NCBI RefSeq assembly: GCF_012489685.1
Contig: NC_080042.1
Coordinates: 51,202,066-51,266,065, forward strand
Length of the DNA stretch: 64,000 nucleotides
Reading direction: 5' to 3'
Origin: Lotus japonicus
Taxonomy: Eukaryota; Streptophyta; Magnoliopsida; Fabales; Fabaceae
Part shown: positions 1 to 10,998 of the stretch, piece after piece
Position numbering within the stretch: the stretch's first letter is position 1
How the letters are laid out: each line of letters starts with the position of its first letter
Notes under the pieces: generated by a model
Database searches by the model: none
The model's input: the letters and a program-made list of their open reading frames with translations, nothing else
What the model was told of the DNA's origin: nothing
Position numbers and translations under genes: made by a program

Positions 1-1378
1 CTTGTGCATCCTTTAGTCTTCCACTTTTGCATAGTCCATCAATAATTATATTGTATGTGTACATATCTGGTTGAACGCCCTTGTCTTTAACTCTCTCAAG
101 TAATGTAATTGCCTTGTCAACATGATGATTCTTGCATAGAGCATCTAATAAAGAATTGTAAGTGATTATATCAGCCTGTTGATCTCTGTCGTGCATTTTA
201 CCAACAAGCTCCCAAGCACAAGATATTCTCCCTACTTTGCACAGACCATCAATAAGGCAGCTGTAAGTTACTGTATCAGGAATCAGATTTTTGGAATGCA
301 TTTCCTCAAAGAGATCCAGAGCTTCATGCACCATACTACTCTTACAGCATCCATTAATCATGATACTGTAGCTCCAAATATCAGGAGCGACTCCCCTTTG
401 GCTCATAGAGTTGAATTCATCTTTAGCCTTGTTCACTTTTTTAACTAGGCAATACCCATCCATGATAGAATTGTAAGTGAAAATACCAGGCTTTACACCT
501 TCTTTCATCATCACAGCTAACATATTTTTAGCCTCTTTCACCTTTCCTTCCTTACATAACCCATCAACTAGTATATTAAAGGTATAAACATTTGGGTTGA
601 TGTTTTTCAACACCATTTCATTTAGCAAACCAACTGCTTCTTTCAATTGACCCACAATGCAAAAGCCATAAATTAGAGCATTGTAAGTGACAGCATCAGG
701 AGAAATTCTCTTGAGTACCATTTCCGAATATAAATCGCAAGCTTCACTTACAAGTTTATCTTTACAGAGGCTATCAATGATGGTGTTGTACATGACCACA
801 TTAGGCTGAACTAATTTCCCTTCAATCTGTCTCAGCAACCGCAAGGCAGCTCTTGTTTCACCCATTTTACACAACCCATTGATCAAGGTCCCATAACTGA
901 CTTGGTTCAATTGAATTCCTTGTGCTAGTAGTTTGTCATGAAATTGCAGTGCTCTCTTAACCTGGCCATTAAGACAGAGACCTTTAATGAGGGTATTGAA
1001 GGTGATTGTATTTGGCTTATAACCCCTCTTGAGAATCTTGGCCAAAACAGAAAAGGCAAAAGAGATTTGACCTAGGTGGCAGTAACAGTTGATTAAGATG
1101 TTGAGAGTAAAGATGTCAGGCATGATTCCCCTAAATTCCATTTGGTGAGAAAGGGATATGGCGGTGGAGTAATGCTTCGCCTTCATGAGGGATGTTAGAA
1201 CCTTACCAAATTCGATGATTGATGGAGTATGACGCATTTGGAGCAAGCGGTGGAACAAAGACACAGAATCATCAACATTGTGAGTAGAAGGGGGCAAAGA
1301 AGTATGAGAGTGAAAGGATGAAAAGGAAAGAAGAAAAGTTGGATTTGGAAGACACCTCCTCAAGCTTGAAACTGACAT
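1..1378 (-). CDS. Pentatricopeptide repeat protein, P class (Rf-like), 3' part cut off by window edge
   Basis: An uninterrupted minus-strand frame runs from the ATG at 1378 to the window edge: 459 codons, no intron, no stop. After a basic, Ser-rich N-terminus (begins MSVSSLRRCLPNPTF) that looks like a mitochondrial presequence, about twelve 35-residue PPR repeats follow from roughly residue 40. Typical repeat ends such as 'YNTIIDSLCKDKLVSEA' and 'TYNALIYGFC' recur, with Asn/Asp at the specificity-determining positions. All repeats are the plain 35-residue P type. The tight, regular repeats resemble the restorer-of-fertility-like PPR clade, whose members bind organellar RNA and affect processing or stability. 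The target cannot be read from the sequence. The C-terminus lies outside the window, so intactness is unknown. The start was chosen as the first ATG preceding the targeting-like peptide. Confidence 0.93.
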   Translation of the reverse strand, partial: MSVSSLRRCLPNPTFLLSFSSFHSHTSLPPSTHNVDDSVSLFHRLLQMRHTPSIIEFGKVLTSLMKAKHYSTAISLSHQMEFRGIMPDIFTLNILINCYCHLGQISFAFSVLAKILKRGYKPNTITFNTLIKGLCLNGQVKRALQFHDKLLAQGIQLNQVSYGTLINGLCKMGETRAALRLLRQIEGKLVQPNVVMYNTIIDSLCKDKLVSEACDLYSEMVLKRISPDAVTYNALIYGFCIVGQLKEAVGLLNEMVLKNINPNVYTFNILVDGLCKEGKVKEAKNMLAVMMKEGVKPGIFTYNSIMDGYCLVKKVNKAKDEFNSMSQRGVAPDIWSYSIMINGCCKSSMVHEALDLFEEMHSKNLIPDTVTYSCLIDGLCKVGRISCAWELVGKMHDRDQQADIITYNSLLDALCKNHHVDKAITLLERVKDKGVQPDMYTYNIIIDGLCKSGRLKDAQ

Positions 1379-2449
1379 TGCGCACAAATGGATGGTAGTG
1401 CGGTTTGTCAATGTCTGCGGCTTTGATTCAGCGTTTTGAGTTGAACTTATTTTGTATATTTTTAAGATGACATACCTAACCTCGCTGTTTAATTACTGAA
1501 TTAAGAAATATCTGTACATTGCAGAGTCTTTGGTGAATTATAAAAAATTACATAAAATATAATATTTTAATTTTATCTTGAAAATATGTTAATAATATTT
1601 ATATCTGATTTTAGTTGATTGAAAAACTGTTATTATTCATTTAGTTTTTTTTTAAAAACCACCCGGTACTTTGTCACTCTTCGGATACCGACTATTCTAG
1701 ATTTGAGATTTTGTCACAATTAAGACTCACCATCCCTCCCTAGGGTGTATTGTGCAAGGATCAAAACTCAAAGCTCTTCATGCATAATCAGCTTGCGTTA
1801 TAAACTGAGTCATCTCTCGTGTGTACTTTAGAGAGCCAAGCAAGTCATCAATATCATTAATAATGATTAGATACTTTCAAAAGTTAATAAAAGACTCAAA
1901 TCAATTTTTGTTCTCACTTACTTTACTCTCTAAAAGGGAGACACTTTAGTGCAGTGAGACCCAAAAGCTTAAGATGCATGAGTAAGATAAGTGTTTTATG
2001 AAGAGAAAAATATATAGCAAGTTATATGCAATTTCAAAATGGGGTGTGGGGTGTTTTGGGAGTTGGATGTAACATCTCCCATAAATGGATCAACTCATCA
2101 AATCTTAGCCCATTTTGCTAAAAAAATTATATTATATAAAAAATAATATACAAAACAATCAGTTTGGACTTTGGATGACTACAACACGTTACAGCAGCTT
2201 GCAGAATGCTTTAGAACATCACCAAATGTTTTTGCACAGATGATTGCTGTCTGCTTAGAAGCTCAATGTGAAACATCAGATGCTTGCTGCATTATGCCTT
2301 TGCAATTTATTTCCGCCAACAAATTAATCTTCGTTCAAGTTCTAGCTTTGAGCCACAACAAGAGACAAAAAAATTCATGAAAGAATGAACAAATTTTGCT
2401 TTTCATTATATAAATATTATTCTCATGCATGCTAAAATGGCTTGTTGAA
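1379..2449. other. Intergenic, AT-rich; no gene seen
   Basis: This stretch holds the upstream region of the PPR gene on one side and the 3' flank of the lipase gene on the other. It is AT-rich, with T-runs near 1640 and A-runs near 2120. Only short chance reading frames are present. I see no transposon termini or RNA gene. Confidence 0.5.
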
Positions 2450-3553
2450 TCATTCTTTCTTCAGCACCATGCTGCCATGCTCATCATCTTTATCAAAATG
2501 ACGCTCAATCAATTCATCCCAGCTTTCATCCACTGTGCTTCTATTAGTTGAATCAAAAGAAGGCTCGCCCTGTGATCTTTTTGAGCTCTCGTCTCCTTCC
2601 TCATCAAAAGTGCCATACTGTGATGGTGGTGTATAAGCGTGTGGAACATCTAATGTTACAGCCCTTTGTAGCGCTGCTTTATATTCATGATTGTGTCTAG
2701 TTAGTGTTTCCTGACGCTCCATTTTTTGCTTTGCAGGGATTTCCATGGTATGATCTTTCTCCAGCATCAACTGCAGTTGATAGAAACACAAAGGGTTGAA
2801 TAGCATGCCAAAGCATTTTTATGGAAATTTATATGCATTTTCGAAACTATAGGAGTATGTACACCTTCCATTCAAATACAAACACTTTTTGTTATTTTCT
2901 GTTTCTGAATTTTTTTTCTGAGAAAGGAAAATTAAAACAGATCAATCAAGGAAGAGTTCTTGGTGTTCCAAGTAAGAAGGGGAAAAATATCAAGAGCTCT
3001 TTGTAATTCTTGCTACTCCATGAGGGAGGGACATCACATAGTAGAGAAATACAAATTGTTATTATCTATCAAATTACAGATTCCTCATCATTCAGACACA
3101 GGTTTTCCAATCATTAAAAAACAGAAGGGTGTTAACTGTTAAGTAAACCGGTGTACGGGACCAAAAAAGAACATGTAAGTGCATTCACAGCCCTGCTAAA
3201 TTATGTTAATCACAGAGAAAGAGGGACAAAGAGACTACAATTAGTGCATGTTTAGACACGGTGAGGCCAAAATCATGGTGGAAAATCGCAAAAGTCAAGG
3301 GAAGTTGCTTTTGTCCATCATGATTTTGGCTTCACCATGGTTTTTCATTGCATATCCAAACATGCACTTAGTCCAAGAAACACAAGAAACATTTAGAAGG
3401 CTCACAGACTTACATCAAAAGCCCTCTGGGCTTCTTTCTCAATCCAAATGATGGCATGATCAGATGTGGCATTACAAGAAAGGACTATATGCTCAAACCT
3501 TCCATCGACTGGCACTGCTGTCCTCACAACTGGGGGAAACCTCCCCATTCTGC

Positions 3554-3604
<51 letters not shown>

Positions 3605-5885
3605 CATAATTTTATCATGCAATAAATAAGAGAATTGACATATGCCAGACTGTTAAAATGAATATAGCTGAATCCAAACTGTATGACTTGCAAAAACACA
3701 GTTTGAGTTCAGCATAAGGCAGAAGCTCTGTTTCGTTTCGTTGGCCATACCTAAAAGGTTTTCTCTCAACAATGTGATAAAGGCGACCAGGTGCATAGAG
3801 TCTCCTTGGATCCCTAATCATCTTCTCCTCTGGTATACATGTATCCCTCATGCACCTCAAACATAATAGGCATGGCAAACTACCAATATAAATAAAAAAG
3901 TTCATATTAATTATCTTCTCCATGAAAAGACTGAAATAACACAAACAGTGATTTTCACTCATCTCTGACATCATCTTATCATAAAATGTGTCGGTTATTA
4001 ATGAAGTATTTTCCTTTACAAGTATACTGTCTCATTAGTTATGCTATTGGTGAAACTGAAAAGCATTAACATCCACAAGGTTAGCTATTCATTCTAAATC
4101 ATGTCGAAACTTCAAGTGGCAATAAGGTGGTTGAACATGCAGCACTTATTTGAGCATGCTAAACATTCTCCAACCTTGTATTGTTAGTAACAAAGCAACA
4201 GTCGTGAAGGTCCTTAAGACATACCAGAAAAGAGATTTGAATATATCTTCCAATGGAGTGGCTGTCCTTGGTAAGAAGTCATCCTGATCAAGGTAAAGAG
4301 CGGTCACATCAAATACAAGAAAACATAATAAGATTTGTGATGCTACCTATGCTTAAGGCTACTAGGCTAAATTTTATTTTATCTTAACATATTTCCATGT
4401 GAAACAGATTTTATGCAAATATTTGTCCATTGTTTAACAGACTAATAAACTAATACACATTGCAAGCTCCCCATAAGTTATTTCGTTCTTAATATTTTAA
4501 TGAGTGAGTTCATCTCTCTAACTGAAAGCTAGCATTACGGATACAGTAGGTTTCAAAATACAGAAGAAACAACTACCACCGAACTGTCCCCACAGGTTAA
4601 GCAAACTGAATGGTTACACTACAAAACCTGAAGGTGTAAGTCACCGTTTAGTCAACAGAAAATCATCTGTACAGAGGTCTCGCTTTCAGTCTCTAACTAA
4701 TAGACAACAGATTCTCCAAAAGAGCAAAACCATGTCTGCTATAGATTGTATTTAAAGGCTAATGGATTGGGACTATATTCATTTTCATTCCCGTATCCCG
4801 TCTGTACGTATATCAAACAACCAGAACCATTCAAATAAGAAATTGATAGATTCAAAATTGCACTTCGGTTTGCAGAACTCTGCAGTCTTCATACATAAGA
4901 CATGAACTTCATATAAACGTAGACAGGAGTCAATTCTATTTCTTGCCAACAAATGCTTTAATCAAAAGGATGTGCACAGTATTAGACTTCTATTTATTGG
5001 GCTGCAATTGTTGAGTTTGGTTTATAGAACAAATTGGATGCATAGTCCAATAATTGATTATTAGCACCACAGTTATTTTATATATTCTTTAGGTGTTCAG
5101 ATTTTGTAAGTAATTAATCAAGAGTTTACACAGGGTTCTTCAACCCACCAAATAAAATCAAATAAGAATTCATAACTTGCCTGCAGCACGACGGAGTTGA
5201 TGACATCTGCATATCTGACTGCCAAATTCAGCGACATGCACCTAGCAGGTGCAATGGCATAGCATCTGACCCTCTTCCTCTCAATATTTCCCAGCCTATC
5301 ACTATTCTGCACCACCACCATGCTCAACATAGCCGCTACACCAGATCCAAGGGAATGACCAACAAAAGTGAGAGTGTAGTTCGGATGCTTCTCTACCAAC
5401 TCCCTCAAGACTTCACATTCAGCATCCAAAACCCATCCAGCAGCCTTCAACAACCCATTGTGAACATACCCCCCATCAAACTTTCTCTTCCCTAATCTAT
5501 TGTCCAATAAAACTGCATAGTCACTCTCCTTTGCCAAATTTAGACCCCTAAAGGCAAGGACAATATCAGCATGACCATGATCAAGATACAGCATATAGGG
5601 TGGAGCCCGCCCAGAGGTATCTCTGTATGTCTTTTTGTGTATCAACCAATCAGGGTTAATTCCATAGCCACAAGGAGGAGCCCAAAGAGGTTGGTGAAGA
5701 TCATCTTCATACACAGACAAAATATAGCGACATAGGCGAGGGATAGGCTCAAATTCTTCTGATGTTGCAAAGCCCCAAGTCTCACTGTCATGGCCTGCAG
5801 TGTGAAGACATCTTTTCCAAGCCCATCGAGCACAAGCCAGACAATATACACATTCAACAAGAGGAATGCCACACAGAATTGACAT
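2450..5885 (-). CDS. Class 3 lipase, mono-/diacylglycerol lipase type (calmodulin-binding heat-shock-like lipase family)
   Basis: Minus-strand gene of five coding exons: 5885-5181, 4283-4225, 3879-3751, 3549-3414 and 2770-2450. The lengths sum to 1350 nt (449 aa) and all phases close. The first exon holds the N-terminal domain (starts MSILCGIPLVECVY) and the lipase core. The nucleophile motif GHSLGSG places Ser178 as the catalytic serine, and a conserved 'FDGGYVHNGLL' block precedes it. Later exons carry the Cys-rich 'LPCLLCLRCMRDTC' segment and 'DPRRLYAPGRLYHIVERK', both hallmarks of the plant At3g14075-like family. Hydrolysis of mono/diacylglycerol is expected from the family. Two oddities: intron 1 uses a GC donor (CAG/GCAAGT), and intron 3 ends in a TA/CA microsatellite beside its AG. 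An acceptor-like CAG seven bases before the ATG suggests a 5'UTR intron with a leader exon near 6350-6600. Confidence 0.93.
3551..3601. repeat. (TG)n(TA)n microsatellite inside lipase intron 3
   Basis: A run of TG dinucleotides passes into a run of TA dinucleotides, about 50 bp. On the coding (minus) strand it reads (TA)n(CA)n directly up to the acceptor CGCAG, so it occupies the place of the usual polypyrimidine tract. Confidence 0.95.
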
Positions 5886-7321
5886 GGTGTTCTGTGGTGT
5901 GCCTAAAGCATATGCAGGCTAAGTAGGCTGAAAACCAATATAGGTTTTGCACAAATTTCCTTAGGGCAATATATGAACACCAAAATTGGAAATTTAAGCT
6001 TGAATGGCACAATACTATTCTCTTTCTCATAAAAAAAAAAAAAAGAGAATTTACAGTTAGTAAAGGACCTAATGATAATTTTCAATGTAGTAACAGTCTA
6101 GCAGATTTGCAATTGTTGTTTGCAGAAAATAAAAATAGCATGTAGTGGTAGGTGAACTAAATGAGATATAGACCTATGCAGTTATATACAATTCAGTAAC
6201 TAAAATTGAGCCAAAACCACAGTGATCAACAAAGAAACTAGAGGAAATGAACAACTGTAACTTCCTTGCTATAACAGATGATTCAAGTCCAACAATAGAT
6301 GCACACACATATCACAAGGGGATTCAAAAATTTACAAAGGGAGCAGTGTGTATCAAAACTGTGAGTAGAGATCCACTTCAGGGAGACCCAGAAACTCAGA
6401 ATTGCAAGTGATGATGAAACTTGAGTCAACAATGAAGAAGATCACCAACTTTACACGCACGCAACAATGAAGGAAAGGGAAAAATGAAGGACACCCAGTT
6501 CGGAATTTCGAGGTTGGGTGATGATTAGAGACATCAAAACTCCAAGGAAGAAACTTTCATCGGAACCAAGAAAAGGGGACAACAACATCATTCATTGTCA
6601 TCTTCTGAACACAAGTGCTTCTGAGGTGTACGAAAGAAAGACGACAAGAATGTTGGGTTTTGTTTTTGGCATGTGCTAGTGCTACTATGCATGCTGAGTT
6701 GTAAACAAAATATATTCAAGAATTTTATTATCTTATCACTTATTAGTTATTATCAACTAAACTCAATTTTCTTATCTTTAAATAAAATCACTACCGTTCA
6801 AAAAAAATCACTACGTTCAAAAAAAATCACTAATATTCAGACTAAAATCATACCCTCTAAACGGAATCACACCCAAAACTAAACAATTAAGGGATAGTTT
6901 TGACATTTAAATTAACAAATAATGAATCAATTTTAAAATAAATTATCACGTCCTAATTACTTTAAAAACCACGAAATTATTCAGCTCATAATCTCCCCAT
7001 TTGATTTTAGCAGATGTGATAGTTATCTCAAGATCAAATATTCAAAAATACTACTATCAATTATCTACTAATAATTATTCAAAAAAATGTAATTATCTTT
7101 TAGAGAATATCTACGGCTATTATCTCTAAATATAATTCAAAATAATCTCTCATCTAATTTTTCACCTTTATCTCCTAATTTTTCAATAAAAAACAACATT
7201 ATATGTTTATAAACTAAATTTAAAACTTTCTTTCCTACTATAACAAAAAAAAAACTAAATTTCAAACTGACATCTCATAATAAATTTCAAAACTTCCAAA
7301 ATAAATTCCTAACCTCAGGAC
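5886..7321. other. Lipase 5' region and AT-rich spacer
   Basis: The part to about 6640 probably holds the lipase 5'UTR intron, leader exon and promoter (minus strand). This is inferred from the acceptor-like CAG at 5892-5894. From 6660 to 7321 the sequence is very AT-rich, with repeated 'aaaaaatcacta' motifs near 6795-6830 and no coding potential. Confidence 0.4.
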
Positions 7322-7673
7322 CAGAGACATTTTATTTGGGGGGCTGATGTGGGAGGCGGAAGTTATAGCCATGTAGCGTGAGATAAGCTTTGTTCACCAA
7401 AGATGGAGGGTGGCCTTGGTTTGAAGCGTTTGCATGAGTTCAACAAGGCTATTTCTTATCCATGCACCGAATGAACTCTGGGTTCATGTTCTCCGTCATA
7501 AGTATGGCTGTGGAAATAATGTCATGTCTATTGTTAGCCATCGAGCGTCTGAGTCTTCCATTTGGAATGGTGTTAGAAATACATGGGAATCCTTCTCCTG
7601 TGGCATCCGCTGGCAGATTGGCGATGGTAAGGTCGTGCGGTTCTAGCAAGATCGCTGGCTCGCGTCGGGTATC

Positions 7674-8306
7674 TTGTTGGCGGAGGTTGCGGTTCAACCC
7701 ATTCCCCCAGGGTCGTTGAATCGTGTGGTAGATGAGTTTCTTGGTAGTAATGGCACTTGGGAGACTGCTGGCTTCGTCGAGCTTATGCCCAACATTGTGT
7801 TCCAGGAGATTATGGAATCCTTGCCCCGTCGCCTCTCTTCTGCTCCTGGCCTTCCGGTTTGGGGAAGGACAACATCAGGTATCAATTCTACCGCTTCAGC
7901 CTATGAGTTATTGACGGAAAATATTGAGGATACAGGACCAGACCCAATGTGGTGCTTGTTGTGGCGATGGAAGGGAGCCCCATGCGTTAAAATGTTCCTC
8001 TGGAAGGTACTTAATAATGGCCTCATGGTAAACGTGAAGCGGGTGCATAATCACTTGGCAGATAGCGATCTTTGTCCTCTTTGTGGAACGTTGAGCGAGT
8101 CAGTGATCCATGCTCTTCGCGATTGCCCAATGGTTAAACCCGTTCGGCTCGCGAATCTACCTACTGGTGGGGAGTCCCATTTTTTCTCCATGGAACTTCA
8201 AGCTTGGCTGTTAAGGAATATGAGAGATGGCCTACAAGGTTGGGATAGGGATGCCTGGACAAAGCGCTTTGCAATTAACGTTTGGTGCTTATGGCGTATG
8301 ATGTGA
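7674..8306 (+). pseudogene. LINE ORF2 fragment with zf-RVT domain
   Basis: This is the longest surviving frame of the LINE, about 210 codons. It carries the linker and the zinc-binding reverse-transcriptase region, with the Cys pair and His/Cys pair in 'LCPLCGTLSESVIHALRDC'. It stops at TGA 8304-8306 within 'NVWCLWRMM', where LINE proteins normally run on into the RNase H linker. It is therefore a broken remnant. Confidence 0.85.
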
Positions 8307-8619
8307 TATTCAATCATGTGCAGTGGGATAGTGCTCAGGTACAATGCTGGGTTATGTCGAGCTTCCATGATGATGGTTTGGCTTCCGCTGATGTTGTCAC
8401 AGGTCCTACGAGTGAGAAAAGCACTAGCTGGTTATTTCATGCAGTGGGATGGATTAAGATCAACGTCGGGCAGCAGCGTGTGGCGGGGTAGCTCGTGACA
8501 GCTCTGGCCGTTGGATAGAAGGCTTTTGTCGTCGTCTGGGTACTTCAAACCCCTTACTTGCGGAGCTATGGGCAATTCGCACGGCGGTAGAGCTCTTAAG
8601 TTCCAATCGGTTCAGGAGA

Positions 8620-8922
8620 GTGGTGATTGAATGTGATTCAGCAGAGGCTATTGAAGTAGTGAATTCGTCTGGTACTGGTAATTTGATTAATCCTTACTTG
8701 GAACTAGTTCGAGCCATTCATCGGGGAGTTCCACATCGGATGGAAGTCAAGTTTCACCATGTCCTGCGGGAGGCCAATTGTTTGGCGGACTGTCTTGCTA
8801 AATCAACGCTTGTTTTTGGTTTTGGCACTCAAGTCTTGTCCCATCCCTTAGCGGAATGTCGTAATCTTTTGTTTCAGGATGCGGAAGAAGCACTAGCTTC
8901 TCTGAGTATTCCTGTGGTCTAG
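8620..8922 (+). pseudogene. LINE RNase H domain fragment
   Basis: The frame contains the RNase H core signatures of plant LINEs: 'VIECDSAEAIEVV' (second acidic residue region) and 'HHVLREANCLADCLAK' (His-loop and terminal Asp region). It ends at a natural TAG just before the 3'UTR. The upstream first acidic motif is in another frame, so the domain is broken. Confidence 0.85.
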
Positions 8923-8975
8923 CGTTTGTTTTCGCTTTCGGGGCCTTGCCCCTCCATGTAACAAAAAAAAAAGTA

Positions 8976-10193
8976 ATCTCTGAAGCTAGGGAACATGTAG
9001 ATTGGATGGGGGAGGTCCAAGGATCGATACCTGAAGGGTGCAATTGATCTTTCCAATGTACCAAAAAAAATCTATGGATTACATTTTCAAACAAATTTTT
9101 GGATTTTAAATTATTTTCACCAAAAAATTTTATTATATTTTCTCTCTATAAAATAAAGAAAACCTATTTTTAATAAAAAAAAACTCAAAATAATTCAAAT
9201 AAGAATTTTTTCTCTCTTGATAATCAGAAAAATAACACTAGTCACTAGTGTCCCTGTAAGATAACTCAAGTAGTAAGGGAGACATAAAGTTGGATAGGGG
9301 AGATCTAGAAAGTGATTATTATTTTTTTTGTGATGAGATTACATTAAGGACTTACAAACAAGAGTTGTCAAATCCTAATCAAAGTAATACAATACAACAC
9401 ACAAAAAAATCAGGCTTGCTTGATAAAAAAAATACTCATAAATTCCAACAGGTATAAAATACGAAGATATCAAAATATACAAGACAGTTACTATTCAGAG
9501 TTTCCACGTTAGAAAAAAACTATGCAGAGTTCAATTTCAACAGGTAATACAATACAACACTCTTATTTTATTGAACAAAAAAAAAAGAAAAAACTTCCAA
9601 CACTTTTTGCGCTGGGTAGAGAAACTCTACCATTGTGGTAATTGTGTTATTTCATTTCATTGGCTAGTCTTCGTTGTTCAACTGTGTTTTAGCGATTTTT
9701 GTCAATAATGAAACGACTAGGGACCACCCTTTGAACCCCACATGCAGCACGGTCAGAGCTCCGGTGGAGGGTGGTAGTGAAGCAGATGACAGGCGTTGAT
9801 AGGGAGAAGAGAGGTAAGGAAAAAACAAGTAAAAACTAAACTAAAGAATAAAGACTCACAAAGGAGAGTGGGAAAATCCCTCTAAAAAGAGTGGTTAAGT
9901 TGAGAGAGAGAGAGGAGACACAAGATTTCAATCCTTGGAGCTAATATGGTGTTTGGGCTACAAATGGTCGTGTGCAAGGCTCATCCACTTGAAGTGGGAG
10001 ATTTCTTTTTACTCATCCTAAAACTATCATTTGCACATTTAATTACGTGGGAGATTCCTTTTTACTCAAAACTCAAAAGCTAACTGTTGTAGTTGAAGAG
10101 TTGAAGTCTTCTAGACTTATAGTAAACCACACATTAAATTTTATACTTCCAATGTAGAACTCAAATCTCATAGTAGTAGAATAATGTTTCATC
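8976..10193. other. Intergenic spacer with tRNA-promoter-like relics
   Basis: AT-rich spacer. Near 9000-9060 and 9250-9310 are short stretches resembling A-box/B-box relics (e.g. 'aactcaagtagtaaggg' and 'aaggatcgatacctg'), which may be worn SINE pieces. No coding gene is supported. Confidence 0.3.
10186..10193. repeat. Left 8-bp target-site duplication of the hAT element
   Basis: GTTTCATC, identical to the eight bases right of the element at 15569-15576. Confidence 0.8.
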
Positions 10194-10922
10194 CAGTGGC
10201 GGAACCAGAAATTTTGGGAAGCCTGGGCAAATTTTAAAAGGTAATTGTTAGACGCACTCTGACATTTAATTCTACAACTTTTTGCACTTATAAGTGCGTA
10301 GTTCACTCACCTAAAAGGTGGGGTGGATTAGATGTCAGGAGGTGTGTTTAACAATTTCCATTTTAAAACCGTAAATACACACGCCACAATATATAAATAG
10401 TTATAAACCGAAATAAAAAAGACTCATAATTTTACCAACAAAAGTATAGCTAATTTTGGTTTCATTTCGTTAGACAATACAAAATAAGAAAAAGACGCGT
10501 CAAAGAAGATAAGAAAATACAATACAATAGAAGTACTTGAGGTGTTGCACCAATGGAGGGATCAATAGCCAGCCTTGGGAATCCCCCTACTATACAATGC
10601 AGGAGCCCTTCAAAAGAACCCATTGCATACGTGTCTGCACCGCGCCCCTTCTCAAGTCCCTTTGTCCACGTGTCAGTGCTACGGAGATTCACTATTTTTG
10701 GTCCTTTATATTGGTCCTTTATATACCATTCCCACTTGCTTTGATTTACAAGTATCCCGCTCAAATTGAAATTGGAATTTCAACTCAATCATCAATATTA
10801 TGTCTGACTCACTGAGATACATGAGGCATGGTACAGGTGCTAAGTTTGTCCCCTAATAACTCACCTTTAATTATTCTGCTTAAAAAATTCCTTATTCCCA
10901 TCATCCATGTTCCACATACCTC

Positions 10923-10932
10923 TCTATAAATA
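10923..10932 (+). promoter_or_regulatory. TATA box of the RPA1-like gene
   Basis: CTATAAATAC lies about 70 bp before the ATG at 10999, a normal TATA-to-start distance for a short leader. Confidence 0.6.
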
Positions 10933-10998
10933 CACTTGCTTCCACATATCAGTTCTCCACCAACCATCTGTTTTCCAATTAACAACTTAGTTGCTATC

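Larger units (their letters stand above)
7322..8975 (+). mobile_element. 5'-truncated LINE (non-LTR retrotransposon), 3' half of ORF2, decayed
   Basis: Broken plus-strand frames encode the end of a plant LINE ORF2. The RT C-terminal region ('KMEGGLGLKRLHEFNKA', about 7402-7450) is followed by the long linker and then the zf-RVT zinc-binding region ('KMFLWKVLNNGL' ... 'LCPLCGTLSESVIHALRDCP', about 7990-8130). A plant LINE RNase H domain follows, ending 'HHVLREANCLADCLAKS' (8750-8802). In-frame stops occur at 7647 and after 8306, and further shifts follow. A short 3'UTR ends in an A-run at about 8963-8972, consistent with target-primed reverse transcription. I did not find a convincing target-site duplication. 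Confidence 0.88.
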
